Assembly: GCA_036339375.1 (NCBI GenBank)
Contig: JAYZBC010000018.1
Span: 1 to 58,422 of the forward strand
Origin: JAYZBC01 sp036339375
GTDB lineage: Bacteria; Pseudomonadota; Alphaproteobacteria; MPNO01; UBA2964
Direction of reading: 5' to 3'
Length of the DNA: 58,422 nucleotides
Shown here: positions 8,616-17,810 of the stretch, in pieces
How the letters are laid out: every line of letters begins with the position of its first letter
Numbering within the stretch: position 1 is the first letter of the stretch
Translations under genes and position numbers: made by a program
Notes under the pieces: generated by a model
Told to the model about the DNA's origin: nothing
Database searches by the model: none
The model's input: only the letters and a program-made list of their open reading frames with translations

Positions 8616-9839
8616 TTAAATGGGGAATTTTTCCCGCAAAAAACTTATTACTTTTACCTTATCCCCTTTCTTGGCCGATGTAGCAAAAGGGCTTCGAATT
8701 ACAAGGCCATCAGCATGGGCAAGGTCCGAAAAAATTGAGCTGTCTTGTTTCTCAAAGGGTGTTGCTAATAGAGTTCCTTTGCTATCCCGGTTTAGAATCG
8801 TCCTAAGGTAATCTTCTCTTTCGTCGTTTTCTTGCAAGGGTTTGGTAAGGATTGCAGTTTCTGGATCTATTGAACTACCATTTTTTATCCCAAGCATAGA
8901 ATTTAAAGCGGGCCCGATAAAAATAATTGCACATACAAAGGCAGAGACAGGATTTCCGGGAAGGCCGAGCATTTTTGTTGTACCAATTTTTCCAAACATC
9001 AAAGGCTTTCCTGGGCGCATAGCAATGCGCCAAAATTCTATTTCGAGCCCAATTTGACTCAGGGCTTTTTGAACTAAATCATGTTCTCCCACCGAAGCCC
9101 CACCACAGGTAACCAACATGTCAACATTTTTTGCTTGTTTGGCTAATTCTTGTAAATCTTTTGCTGTATCAGGGGCAATTCCTAGATCAATCGTTTCGCC
9201 ACCAGAAGCATTAATAAAAGCACTTAGTGCTAATCCGTTTGAGCTTACAATTTGGTTGGAACCTATAAAATTACCTGGCATTACAATTTCATCGCCTGTA
9301 GATATTATGGCAATTTTTGGTCGTCGTCTTACCATTAACCAAGGTATATTCATTCCGGCAATAAGACCAATATCCCTACTTGTTATTGAGCGCCCGGCTT
9401 TTAAAAGAATTTCACCATTTTTGAAATCTAAGCCAGCAGGTCGAATAAACTGTCCAACAGTTGGCTTCCCTTTGATAATTTTAACAAACTCCCCTTCTTT
9501 TTGGGTGTTTTCTTGAATGATTATAAGATCTGCGCCTTTGGGCACCGGTGCCCCAGTAAATATTCTAACACTTTCTCCATCTTTGATTTGACCTTTGTAG
9601 GAGGTACCAGCGGGCACCTCTCCAACGACCTTTAGTTTCGTTGGAATAGATGTCAAATCATTTATTTTTGCTGCATATCCGTCCATCGACGAGACCGGTT
9701 TAGGTGGCTGTGTTCTACGAGCTACCAGGTCTTCGCCCAATACTCTTCCTAATGCTTGAGGAAGTCCTATTTGCTCTAACGCCATTAATGGCATTGATGC
9801 ATTTATTTTTTTCCTAGCATCTTCTACCGATATCATCAT
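8616..9839 (-). CDS. moeA: Molybdopterin molybdenumtransferase MoeA
   Basis: Inserts molybdenum into adenylylated molybdopterin to complete the molybdenum cofactor. Seen are the N-terminal family start (SVEDARKKI), the SSMDGYA motif near residue 50, IRPAGLDFKNGE around 130, and the MoCF-fold part with STGDEI, CGGASVGEHD, MRPGKPL and GLPGNPVSAF. The length of 407 is normal. The start is one of two adjacent ATGs at 9839/9836. It lies 7 bases after moaC, in the trpCDG-moaC-moeA-lexA string of alphaproteobacteria. It implies at least one Mo enzyme elsewhere in the genome. Confidence 0.95.
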   Translation of the reverse strand: MMISVEDARKKINASMPLMALEQIGLPQALGRVLGEDLVARRTQPPKPVSSMDGYAAKINDLTSIPTKLKVVGEVPAGTSYKGQIKDGESVRIFTGAPVPKGADLIIIQENTQKEGEFVKIIKGKPTVGQFIRPAGLDFKNGEILLKAGRSITSRDIGLIAGMNIPWLMVRRRPKIAIISTGDEIVMPGNFIGSNQIVSSNGLALSAFINASGGETIDLGIAPDTAKDLQELAKQAKNVDMLVTCGGASVGEHDLVQKALSQIGLEIEFWRIAMRPGKPLMFGKIGTTKMLGLPGNPVSAFVCAIIFIGPALNSMLGIKNGSSIDPETAILTKPLQENDEREDYLRTILNRDSKGTLLATPFEKQDSSIFSDLAHADGLVIRSPFATSAKKGDKVKVISFLREKFPI

Positions 9840-9846
9840 TAATTTA

Positions 9847-10329
9847 CTAAGCCCAAAAGTCTCCAGATGCTCCCCCCGACTTTGATATTAACTTAATTTC
9901 AGTTAAACGGATTCCTTTATCAATCGCCTTACACATGTCATAAATGGTAAGGGCTGCAACGGATACAGCTGTCATCGCTTCCATTTCTACTCCAGTCTTT
10001 CCGTCGACTTGGCAAGTTGCGGTAATATTTATAGTGTTTTGTTTGATATTCCATTTGAAATCCAGTTCTATATGGTCGATAGAAAGGGGATGACAAAGAG
10101 GAATAAGTTCGTGAGTTTTTTTAGCTCCCATTATCCCTGCTAATCTTGCAACTGTAAAAGGATCTCCCTTTTTTAGATTGCCTTGACGAATTTTCTGTAT
10201 AGTTTTTTTCCCCAAAATTACAGAGCCTGAAGCTTTGGCTATTCGCTTGGTTTTGGTTTTTTCTGAAACATTGACCATAACCACTTTACCTTCTCTATCT
10301 AGATGATTAAGTTCGGATTTAATGGTCAC
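9847..10329 (-). CDS. moaC: Cyclic pyranopterin monophosphate synthase MoaC
   Basis: Acts with MoaA to turn GTP into cyclic pyranopterin monophosphate, the first committed step of molybdenum-cofactor synthesis. The N-terminus (LNHLDREGKVVMVNVSEK) and the conserved ELIPLCHPLSIDH, VDGKTGVEMEAMTAV and MCKAIDKG motifs are all present; the last two carry active-site Asp/Lys/Glu residues. At 160 residues it is full length. The ATG overlaps the trpC stop by 4 bases (ATGA), which points to translational coupling with the tryptophan genes. Confidence 0.95.
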   Translation of the reverse strand: MTIKSELNHLDREGKVVMVNVSEKTKTKRIAKASGSVILGKKTIQKIRQGNLKKGDPFTVARLAGIMGAKKTHELIPLCHPLSIDHIELDFKWNIKQNTINITATCQVDGKTGVEMEAMTAVSVAALTIYDMCKAIDKGIRLTEIKLISKSGGASGDFWA

Positions 10330-11150
10330 AGGGAATTCTCCAATTCTGTTTTAACTGGGAATGGGTTTAAAAGTAAATCTTTGATGATTAGCGTTACATC
10401 TTCTTTCCGCATAAGTGCTTCTCCTATGAGAAAACAACGTGCTCCGGCCTTTGCCATTTTGGATAAATCATTTCGAGTATGCAAACCACTCTCAGAAATT
10501 AAAATTTTTGTTTGAGGAACAATTTTGGCGAGGTTTATGGTTGTATGAGTGTTAGTTTTGAGCGACTTTAAATCACGGTTATTTATTCCAATTAAAGGAG
10601 ATTTTAAACGTAGGGCCCGTTCTAACTCGACTTCACTATGAACCTCAAGTAAAACGTCCATTCCGTTTAGGACAGCGATTTCTTCCAATTCTCTTGCTTC
10701 TTCATCTCTTAATGCCGCCATTATCAATAATATGCAATCGGCCCCTAAAGCACGGGATTCAATTACTTGGTATGGTTCTAAAATAAAGTCTTTTCGTAAA
10801 ATTGGTAATGAAACTACTCTACGTATGGCAATGAGGTCTTCATCCTGTCCACCAAAGTATGGAGTATCTGTTAAGATAGAAATACAAGTTGCCCCTCCCA
10901 ACTGATAATTTTTCGCTAAATGAATTGGGTTAAAATTTTTTCTTAGTAGACCCTTGCTAGGGGACGATTTTTTGATTTCCGCAATTAAACCGTAGCCATT
11001 TTTTGACGCTTGAGCTAACGCGGTAGCAAAACCTCGTGGTTTAGTTTGTTTTTTAATTAAATTTAAAAGGGTAGAAATAGGGCAAGCAGTCATGCGTGCT
11101 CTGATATGTGCACGCTTTTGCATGCATATATTTTCGAGTACGTTTGACAT
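10326..11150 (-). CDS. trpC: Indole-3-glycerol phosphate synthase TrpC
   Basis: Closes the indole ring, turning CdRP into indole-3-glycerol phosphate. The (beta/alpha)8-barrel motifs are present: LIAEIKKSSPSKG (catalytic Lys), ILTDTPYFGG, LRKDFILEPYQV, ALGADCILLI, LLEVHSEVE, IGINNRDL and ISESG. The 274-residue length is that of the monofunctional enzyme; no TrpF domain is fused. The start overlaps the trpD stop by one base (TAATG) and the end overlaps moaC by 4 bases, so trpG-D-C-moaC forms one tight translational unit. Confidence 0.96.
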   Translation of the reverse strand: MSNVLENICMQKRAHIRARMTACPISTLLNLIKKQTKPRGFATALAQASKNGYGLIAEIKKSSPSKGLLRKNFNPIHLAKNYQLGGATCISILTDTPYFGGQDEDLIAIRRVVSLPILRKDFILEPYQVIESRALGADCILLIMAALRDEEARELEEIAVLNGMDVLLEVHSEVELERALRLKSPLIGINNRDLKSLKTNTHTTINLAKIVPQTKILISESGLHTRNDLSKMAKAGARCFLIGEALMRKEDVTLIIKDLLLNPFPVKTELENSL

Positions 11151-12193
11151 TAAGAAACAGAGTCACTTTCCTCGTTAGTGATTGAAATTAATTTTTCTAA
11201 CGTTCTTTTCGCACTACCATTGTCTATTGCTGTTTTTGCTAAATCAGAACCTTGTTTTAAGTTTTTGGCCTTATCAGCAATTAAGAGCGCAGCGGCAGAA
11301 GTGTAAACTACTATATCACGAAACGCACTTGGTTTTCCTTCCAACATTTGTAACATAGCACTAGCATTTTCTTCACTACCTGCTCCCTTTAGGTCTTCAA
11401 GTTTTCCATACGGAATTCCCGCTTGATCGGGTGAAATCTCAAAAGTTTTGATTTCACCATTCTCCCAAGCGGCTACGTATGTTGGTCCCGTAATGGTTAG
11501 TTCATCCAATCCATCAGAACCGTGGACAACCCAAGCCTTTTCAGCGCCAAGATTTCTCAGAACTTCAGCCATCGGTTTTACCCACTTCCGGTCAAATACT
11601 CCTACTAAAAGTCGTTTTACTGAGGCGGGATTGGATAAAGGTCCTAAAATGTTAAAAATTGTTCTAGTTGCAAGTTCTACTCTCGGTCCGGCCACATGCC
11701 GCGTGGCACTATGATGGCGAGGTGCCATCATAAACCCAATTCCTGCTTCTTTAATAGACTTTTCAATTAAAGACATTTCACAATTTATATTAACGCCCAA
11801 TGCACTTAGAACATCAGCCGCCCCAGTTTTAGAAGAAAGTGCACGGTTTCCATGTTTTGCTATGGGAACACCACAACCGGCAACAACAATGGCTGCTCCA
11901 GTGGAAATATTAAGAGTTCCAGCTCCGTCACCACCCGTGCCTACCACGTCAATTGCATTTTCAGGAGCTACAATACTTAAAGCTTTGGAACGCATGATTC
12001 GGGCAGCAGCAGTAATTTCTTTTACGGTTTCCCCTCTTACTCTGAGACCCATTAAAAATGCACCAATTTGCGCCGGTGTTGCATTGCCGGACATTATTAT
12101 GTCAAAGGCTGTACCAGCTTCTGTTTCACTTAAAAAGTGTCCGTCTGCTACCTTATCAAGTAAAGGTTTAATATTTTCAGTTTCAGCATTCAT
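11150..12193 (-). CDS. trpD: Anthranilate phosphoribosyltransferase TrpD
   Basis: Transfers phosphoribose from PRPP to anthranilate. The PRPP/anthranilate loop VVGTGGDGAGTLNIST, the KHGNRALSSKTGAADVL segment and the GFMMAPRHHSATRHV motif are all present. At 347 residues it is monofunctional and not fused to a TrpG domain. The 5' end overlaps trpG by 4 bases and the 3' end touches trpC. Confidence 0.96.
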   Translation of the reverse strand: MNAETENIKPLLDKVADGHFLSETEAGTAFDIIMSGNATPAQIGAFLMGLRVRGETVKEITAAARIMRSKALSIVAPENAIDVVGTGGDGAGTLNISTGAAIVVAGCGVPIAKHGNRALSSKTGAADVLSALGVNINCEMSLIEKSIKEAGIGFMMAPRHHSATRHVAGPRVELATRTIFNILGPLSNPASVKRLLVGVFDRKWVKPMAEVLRNLGAEKAWVVHGSDGLDELTITGPTYVAAWENGEIKTFEISPDQAGIPYGKLEDLKGAGSEENASAMLQMLEGKPSAFRDIVVYTSAAALLIADKAKNLKQGSDLAKTAIDNGSAKRTLEKLISITNEESDSVS

Positions 12194-12777
12194 TCACGGT
12201 TCTTCCATTTCTTAGCAATTTTGAGAAAATTTGCCAGCAAAGTATGCCCATAATTCGTTCCTATACTTTCTGGATGAAATTGCACCCCGTATAGAGGAAA
12301 TTTAGAGTGGGATATTCCCATAATTATTTTGTCTTTGGTAAAGGAATTTATGATTATTTCGTTTGGCAGAGACTTTTTTTCTACAATCAAAGAATGGTAT
12401 CGAGTAGCTAAAAAAGGGCTAGGTATATCCTTAAAAATTTCGGTACCCTGGTGATTAATTAAACTGGATTTTCCGTGCATTGGTTTAGGTCCACGGATTA
12501 TTTTGCCACCCAAAGCTTGTCCGATAACCTGATGCCCAAGGCAAACTCCGAGAACTGGAATCTTTCCTAAAACATGTTTGACCAATTCAATGCAAATCCC
12601 TGCTTTGTCAGGATCACACGGGCCAGGTGATAAAATTATAGCATCAGGATTCATTTCTATTGCTTCCTCTAGATCTAGTTTATCGTTTCGATAAACTAGA
12701 GTTTTTTCGCCAAGTTCACCAAGAAAATGTACTAGGTTATAAGTGAAACTGTCATAATTATCGATTAGAAGTAACAT
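12190..12777 (-). CDS. trpG: Anthranilate synthase component II (glutamine amidotransferase) TrpG
   Basis: Class I glutamine amidotransferase that supplies ammonia to TrpE. The N-terminal DNYDSFTYNLVHFLGE, the nucleophile Cys in GVCLGHQVIGQALGG and the His/Glu pair in VQFHPES are present. PMHGK in the middle is typical of TrpG/PabA. At 195 residues it could also serve PabB for folate synthesis, as dual-use subunits do. It is 196 bases downstream of trpE, the only long gap in the trp string, with inverted repeats in that gap. Confidence 0.95.
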   Translation of the reverse strand: MLLLIDNYDSFTYNLVHFLGELGEKTLVYRNDKLDLEEAIEMNPDAIILSPGPCDPDKAGICIELVKHVLGKIPVLGVCLGHQVIGQALGGKIIRGPKPMHGKSSLINHQGTEIFKDIPSPFLATRYHSLIVEKKSLPNEIIINSFTKDKIIMGISHSKFPLYGVQFHPESIGTNYGHTLLANFLKIAKKWKNRE

Positions 12778-12836
12778 TTTATTTAATAACGTTCTTTTTA
12801 AAGAAAGGCTCTTTTTAAAAACTGATTAAAAAATTT

Positions 12837-12906
12837 AACCTTCTCCATGGAAAAAGGTTTTAAGAAGAATTATAAATTTAAATGTTATAAAATTCACATT
12901 TAAATT
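12837..12906. repeat. Two inverted repeats in the trpE-trpG gap
   Basis: The 196-base gap between trpE and trpG (12778-12973) holds no convincing ORF. It has a perfect 10-bp inverted repeat, AATTTAAATG (12875-12884) and CATTTAAATT (12897-12906), with a 12-base spacer. A second 6-bp one is AACCTT (12837-12842) and AAGGTT (12854-12859); on the minus strand its right arm is followed by AAATTTTTTAA. In transcription order the larger hairpin comes first. They could reduce read-through from trpE to trpG or protect mRNA ends. No leader peptide with Trp codons is seen. Confidence 0.45.
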
Positions 12907-12973
12907 AAACAATGGTAGCTTAATCGAATTTGCCAATTTAAAACAAATTTAACTATTTTATTATAAGCAAAAA

Positions 12974-14479
12974 TTAGCTGTCACCCGCATAACGAATAGC
13001 TTCTTCCACGGCCTTAATTAAAGCGAGTGCCTTGTTTTTGCATTCTTGTTGTTCTTTTTCTGCATCGCTGTCAGCAACAATACCAGCCCCAGCCTGAATA
13101 TATACTTTTTTATCTTTAACCAAGGCAGTACGCAATACTATACAAGTATCCATAGACCCATTCGCAGAAAAGTATCCAACCACTCCAGAATAAACACCTC
13201 GTTTTTCAAGTTCTAATTCTTGAATAATTTCCATGGCGCGAATTTTTGGTGCTCCGGTTACTGTACCAGCCGGAAAAGCAGCAACGAGTGCATTTACCGC
13301 GTGAAAATTTGGATCAATTTCTGCTTCAATATTAGAAACTATGTGCATTACGTGTGAATATTTTTCGATAACCATTTTTTCGGTTACCGAAACTGTCCCT
13401 ATTTTTGCGACCCTCCCAATATCGTTTCTGCCTAGGTCGAGTAACATCAAATGTTCTGCAAGCTCTTTTTCGTCTTTCAAAAGTTCATTTTCGAGCTCTT
13501 GATCTTCAGTGGGATTAGCTCCTCTAGGTCGTGTTCCGGCTAACGGGCGGAGTGTTAATTTTCTATCTCTTAGGCGTATTAAAATTTCCGGACTAGATCC
13601 AACTATTGAAAAATCACCAAAATTTAAAAAAAATAAAAATGGGGAAGGATTGGTTCTGCGTAACGCTCGGTATAATGCAAATGGTGGAAGAAGGAACGGT
13701 ATGGAAAATCTTTGTGAAAGAACAACTTGAAAAACATCGCCGGCAAATATGTATTCTTTTGCCTTTTTAACCATCTTTTTAAAAGTCGAAGGAGTTGTAT
13801 TTGAAATAGGCCTTTTGGCTGACTTTAAGTCACTTGCCTTGGGTTCTTTATGAACTAATTTTCCGTTTAAATCATAAAGGACCTTTTCTAATCTTTTCTT
13901 AGCTGAGTTATAGGCGCTCTTTGCTGAAATGTTTTTTCTTGGACGGACAGGAGTTACAATTATAACTGTGTCTTTCACTAAATCAAAAATGGCCATGATT
14001 GTTGGCCGTATAAATAGTCCATCTGGTAATTTTAATGGATCAATGTGAGTTGAAGGAATGTTCTCCATCAAAGTAACTGTGTCGTAACCCAAATAACCAA
14101 CTAATCCTGCTGCCATTGGGGGCATTGATTCTGGTAATTCTATTTGAGAATTTTTTACTAAATCGGTCAACGATTCTATAGAATTTCTACGGCAAACTTT
14201 GAATTTCCCCTTTGTTTTTTGAGTGATATGTTTAATTTCTGCCCTATTGCCATGGCAACGCCAAATGATGTCCGGATCCATACCTATTATTGAATAACGA
14301 CCTCGGACGGATCCGCCTTCAACTGATTCTAATAAAAAACTATTTGGTTTGTTGTTGGCAAGTTTGAGCATAGCCGAAACTGGTGTTTCGAGATCAGCTA
14401 TGAGTGTGTTCCAGACAACTTGTGGTTTGTCTTTTACGTATAGCTTTTCAAACTCGTTAAAGACTGGTTCTACGTTCAT
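12974..14479 (-). CDS. trpE: Anthranilate synthase component I TrpE
   Basis: Makes anthranilate from chorismate using ammonia from TrpG. The LLES motif with Ser52 (LLESVEGG), the usual Trp feedback site, suggests the enzyme is inhibited by tryptophan. Catalytic-domain motifs include DVFQVVLSQRF, GSSPEILIR, PLAGTRPRG, LDLGRNDIGRV, FPAGTVTGAPK and IQAGAGIVADS. At 501 residues it is the unfused form, unlike the TrpEG fusion of Rhizobiales. The ATG overlaps the ppiD stop. Confidence 0.96.
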   Translation of the reverse strand: MNVEPVFNEFEKLYVKDKPQVVWNTLIADLETPVSAMLKLANNKPNSFLLESVEGGSVRGRYSIIGMDPDIIWRCHGNRAEIKHITQKTKGKFKVCRRNSIESLTDLVKNSQIELPESMPPMAAGLVGYLGYDTVTLMENIPSTHIDPLKLPDGLFIRPTIMAIFDLVKDTVIIVTPVRPRKNISAKSAYNSAKKRLEKVLYDLNGKLVHKEPKASDLKSAKRPISNTTPSTFKKMVKKAKEYIFAGDVFQVVLSQRFSIPFLLPPFALYRALRRTNPSPFLFFLNFGDFSIVGSSPEILIRLRDRKLTLRPLAGTRPRGANPTEDQELENELLKDEKELAEHLMLLDLGRNDIGRVAKIGTVSVTEKMVIEKYSHVMHIVSNIEAEIDPNFHAVNALVAAFPAGTVTGAPKIRAMEIIQELELEKRGVYSGVVGYFSANGSMDTCIVLRTALVKDKKVYIQAGAGIVADSDAEKEQQECKNKALALIKAVEEAIRYAGDS

Positions 14480-16374
14480 CAGTAGTCCAGTTTACCAGCC
14501 ACCACTGTGTTCATGACTGATTTATCTATAATGACTGGAAATTGTTTACGAAGCCCGGACGAATATTGAACGAAAAATTCTGAAGCTATGTTATTTTCTA
14601 ACATGGCTTTAAGATTTTGCTTCTCTTCTTTGTCATTAAGATTTTGAACAGGTAAAATTCTCTTTAATTTTGCTATTGAATAACCTTTGTTGGAAGGGGA
14701 AACTAAGATCTCTTCAAGTTTTGCACTGAAAAGTGGGCGTACAAGAGCATCAGTAATAACAGAATTCGAGACCCTGTTAAAACGTGAAAATGGTTTACTT
14801 GTTTTAACATTTAGTCCGTTTTGTTTCGCAGCTCGAGTAAGGCTTCCGGAAGAAATACCTAACATTTTTATAGATTCAGCTTTTTGTTTTGTTGATTGAA
14901 AGATTTTGTTTTTTTTCCAAAGAAGAATGACTTTTTCCTTCACTACATTTAATGATCGAAGCTTAGGTTTTACAATATTGTCTACTCGTAAAACATAAAA
15001 ACCTCCGTTAAGAGTTTCTTCTAAATTAGTAGTTTCTCCTATCGGCGTTAAAAAGGCTTTGTTAAGAAATTTTGAGTCTTTTGGTATTGAGGTAATAATT
15101 TTTCCAGCTAAATCATTTCCCAGCGCATCCACGTTAGAGATTTTTATTACGCCGCTTCCTATTAACGTTGCAGCCTCTTCAATGGGTTTGCCTCCTGCAA
15201 GAGCATCATCGAGTGTCCCGGTAATTTTGATAATTTTGTCTACGGCAGCTTCTTTTGCTAGATCTTCCATTATTTCTTTTTTTAAGGATAGAAGCGTAGG
15301 TACTTCCGAAGGCTTAATTTCATTAACTTGTAATACATGCCAACCAAGCGAAGTTTTTATAGGAACACTTGTATGTCCCTTTGGCAGAATAAACACCTTT
15401 CCGCCAATTGGCTTAGGTAAATCTCTTTTTCTTAATGTCCCCAGAATTTGAGCTTTAGGCAAATTCAGATCTTGGGCTGCTTTCGAAAAAGGCCTTCCAC
15501 TTCGAACAAGTTTAGAAAATTTGTCTGCTATAGATTCTTTTTGGAATAGTATTTGTTGGAGGGTTCGTAGTTCTGGAATGGTCTTCATATCTTTACGGTA
15601 CTGAAATTCCTCTTTAATTGATTTTTCGGAAGGTGTAATTTCTTTGCTCATTTCTTCTGGATTTAAATAAAGAACTGTTAATTGACGATATTCTGGTGCT
15701 GAAAATTGATCCGGGTTTTGGGTATAAAATTCTAAAATTTCTTTTTTATTTGGGACTTTTACTCCAGCATTTTTTAAAAATGGAATAAAAACTACCTCAG
15801 CTACCCTTTTTTCATTACGATATTGGTAGATTGTATCTAATAGTGTTTGTGGTACGTAAGTTCCAGATTGTATAGCCCTTATTATTTTTTCATTAACCAA
15901 CTGTTGCTTTAAATTCGAAATATACTTGGCTTCTGGGAGATTTTTCTGTTGCAAATATTGTTGGAATATTAATCTATCAAATTGATTTCTTCGGTTACGA
16001 AATCTTTTGTTTTTATAAATCGCCTGCCTTATGAGAGTTTTGTTTGCTACCAAACCCAACCGGTTAGCTTCCATCTTGATTAAATGACTGTTTATTAGTT
16101 CATCCAAGGTTTGCTGCACTAAACCGAGCTTCACGGCTTGTTCACGATTGAAATCCTGTCCAATTTGTTCACGCATTATGGATAGCAGTCTATTGATTTG
16201 TTCTTGAAACTCTTCACTGCTGACTTCTGAACTCCCAATTTTTGCTACAATTTCCCCGCTGGTAGGAGCGCGGAACATGTCGCCAATTCCCCAAACGGCA
16301 AAAGATAGTATCAGAAAAAACGCAAGAATTTTAGCTATCCATGAGGCAGCCTTTGAGCGCATCATTTCAATCAT
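14479..16374 (-). CDS. PpiD-like membrane-anchored peptidyl-prolyl isomerase / SurA-N-type foldase
   Basis: An inner-membrane-anchored periplasmic chaperone of the PpiD family. One N-terminal membrane segment (about residues 13-31, ending in FAVWGIGDMFR, a family hallmark) is followed by a SurA_N-like helical domain (about 35-200). A parvulin domain (about 265-365) contains RTLQQILF and TSLGWHVLQVNEI, and a divergent second half follows. At 631 residues it has PpiD length. It is usually found upstream of trpE in alphaproteobacteria and divergent from tpiA, as here. It probably helps envelope proteins fold after Sec export. Confidence 0.88.
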   Translation of the reverse strand: MIEMMRSKAASWIAKILAFFLILSFAVWGIGDMFRAPTSGEIVAKIGSSEVSSEEFQEQINRLLSIMREQIGQDFNREQAVKLGLVQQTLDELINSHLIKMEANRLGLVANKTLIRQAIYKNKRFRNRRNQFDRLIFQQYLQQKNLPEAKYISNLKQQLVNEKIIRAIQSGTYVPQTLLDTIYQYRNEKRVAEVVFIPFLKNAGVKVPNKKEILEFYTQNPDQFSAPEYRQLTVLYLNPEEMSKEITPSEKSIKEEFQYRKDMKTIPELRTLQQILFQKESIADKFSKLVRSGRPFSKAAQDLNLPKAQILGTLRKRDLPKPIGGKVFILPKGHTSVPIKTSLGWHVLQVNEIKPSEVPTLLSLKKEIMEDLAKEAAVDKIIKITGTLDDALAGGKPIEEAATLIGSGVIKISNVDALGNDLAGKIITSIPKDSKFLNKAFLTPIGETTNLEETLNGGFYVLRVDNIVKPKLRSLNVVKEKVILLWKKNKIFQSTKQKAESIKMLGISSGSLTRAAKQNGLNVKTSKPFSRFNRVSNSVITDALVRPLFSAKLEEILVSPSNKGYSIAKLKRILPVQNLNDKEEKQNLKAMLENNIASEFFVQYSSGLRKQFPVIIDKSVMNTVVAGKLDY

Positions 16375-16562
16375 ATTGAAGACCTTATTGGATTGTTAAG
16401 TCGTCTACGTTTAAACAAAAGTAGTTCAATATTAAATAAATAAAAGTGTCAAATATGGTACTTTGAATTTTTCCATCTTGTTAACCTTATTTGGAGTAAT
16501 TATACAGTTGTGATAGAGAAAGCTATAGAAATTTTGCTTTGCTGCGAGAAAATAGGATAAAA

Positions 16563-17312
16563 ATGCGCCCTTTAATTGTAGGTAATTGGAAAATGAATTT
16601 GTTAAGTGCCGATGCGGCCACCCTGGCTCTCGGAATAACGAATAAATTAAAGGAATTGGGAAATCCTGGTTGTGAAATCGTAATTTGTCCAGCATTTGTA
16701 GCTTTAAGAACTGTGGGAGAGGTAATTGCTGATTCTCAAGTTTCATTAGGTGCACAAGACTGTCATACCGAGGAATTTGGTGCTTATACGGGAGAAGTTA
16801 GTGCAAGCATGTTGTTTGATTTAAATTGTAAATTTGTGATTGTTGGACACTCCGAACGTCGTGTTTATCAAAAAGAAACTGATGATCTAGTGTCGAAAAA
16901 AGTGTTAATAGCACAAGATTGCGGTTTAAGACCAATAATTTGCGTTGGAGAAACTTTTGACCAACGTAACAATGGCCAAACTTTAAAAGTTATTGAAAAA
17001 CAAATTATTGCATCAATTCCCGATGAGATTCATTCTAACTCCATAATTATTGCTTACGAGCCAGTCTGGGCGATTGGAAGTGGAGAGATTCCCGCTTTGG
17101 ACCAGATTTTAGAAGTCCATAAATTTATTCACGGGTTATTGTCTTCAAAAGTTCCAAACGGTTCTTTTATTCAAATTCTTTATGGGGGTTCGATGAATCC
17201 GCAAAACTGCAGTGAAATTCTGTCCCTTGATTATGTAAACGGGGGTTTAATTGGGGGCGCCAGTCTTACGGTTGACAATTTTTGGTCAATTTGTACTAGT
17301 TGCGTAAAATGA
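16563..17312 (+). CDS. tpiA: Triosephosphate isomerase
   Basis: Interconverts dihydroxyacetone phosphate and glyceraldehyde 3-phosphate. The catalytic residues are Lys10 (NWKMN), His96 (VGHSERR) and Glu166 (AYEPVWAIG), and the phosphate-binding YGGS and GGASL loops are present. I chose the ATG at 16563 because AGGA sits 5-8 bases upstream and the family starts MRPLIVGNWKMN; a TTG at 16539 is spurious. The 249 residues are normal. The 188-base divergent gap to ppiD must hold promoters for both directions. Confidence 0.96.
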   Translation: MRPLIVGNWKMNLLSADAATLALGITNKLKELGNPGCEIVICPAFVALRTVGEVIADSQVSLGAQDCHTEEFGAYTGEVSASMLFDLNCKFVIVGHSERRVYQKETDDLVSKKVLIAQDCGLRPIICVGETFDQRNNGQTLKVIEKQIIASIPDEIHSNSIIIAYEPVWAIGSGEIPALDQILEVHKFIHGLLSSKVPNGSFIQILYGGSMNPQNCSEILSLDYVNGGLIGGASLTVDNFWSICTSCVK

Positions 17313-17406
17313 CATTGAGCATTTATAAAAAATATACTAAAAGTTGAAAAAACCCACTACAGTCAAGTAAGAACAGTATTTTTGAAATTTTTTGAAAGCC
17401 TTTTCA

Positions 17407-17721
17407 TTGGAAACAGTTTTATTATTAATTCATTTATTTCTAGCAATTAGTCTTGTTATTGTAGTTTTGTTACAACGCAGTGAAGGTGGTGCGTTAGGTA
17501 TAGGTGGTGGCACAATGGGTGGTCTGGTTTCTGCTCGAAGTTCTGCAAATTTAATGACCAAGACAACAGGAATAATTGCAGCCTGTTTTATAGCTTCTAG
17601 TTTATTTTTAGCAATTCTAGCCGGTAACACAGTTGGACCAGAGCAATCTATTGTTGATCCTGTTAAAAATACACCCACGACATCGCTACCAAACTTGCCA
17701 AAAGTGCCGGTAGCCAAATAG
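17407..17721 (+). CDS. secG: Preprotein translocase subunit SecG
   Basis: Small two-helix membrane subunit of the SecYEG channel. Helix 1 (about 1-20), the conserved QRSEGGALGIGGG loop, and helix 2 (about 50-68) are all clear. The family usually begins M-E-x-V-L-L-x-I-H, which here corresponds to a TTG at 17407; a second TTG at 17392 is possible, and there is no ATG. After the TAG at 17719-17721 another frame continues VESESVPEHEAKPPSF to a stop at 17771. That may be a frameshifted acidic tail or chance. It follows tpiA and precedes pyrG, the usual order. Confidence 0.9.
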   Translation: METVLLLIHLFLAISLVIVVLLQRSEGGALGIGGGTMGGLVSARSSANLMTKTTGIIAACFIASSLFLAILAGNTVGPEQSIVDPVKNTPTTSLPNLPKVPVAK

Positions 17722-17810
17722 TTGAATCCGAATCAGTTCCTGAACACGAAGCCAAACCGCCTTCTTTTTAGCGTTGGGAATAATCAATTATAGGTATATA
17801 TTAGAGTTCC

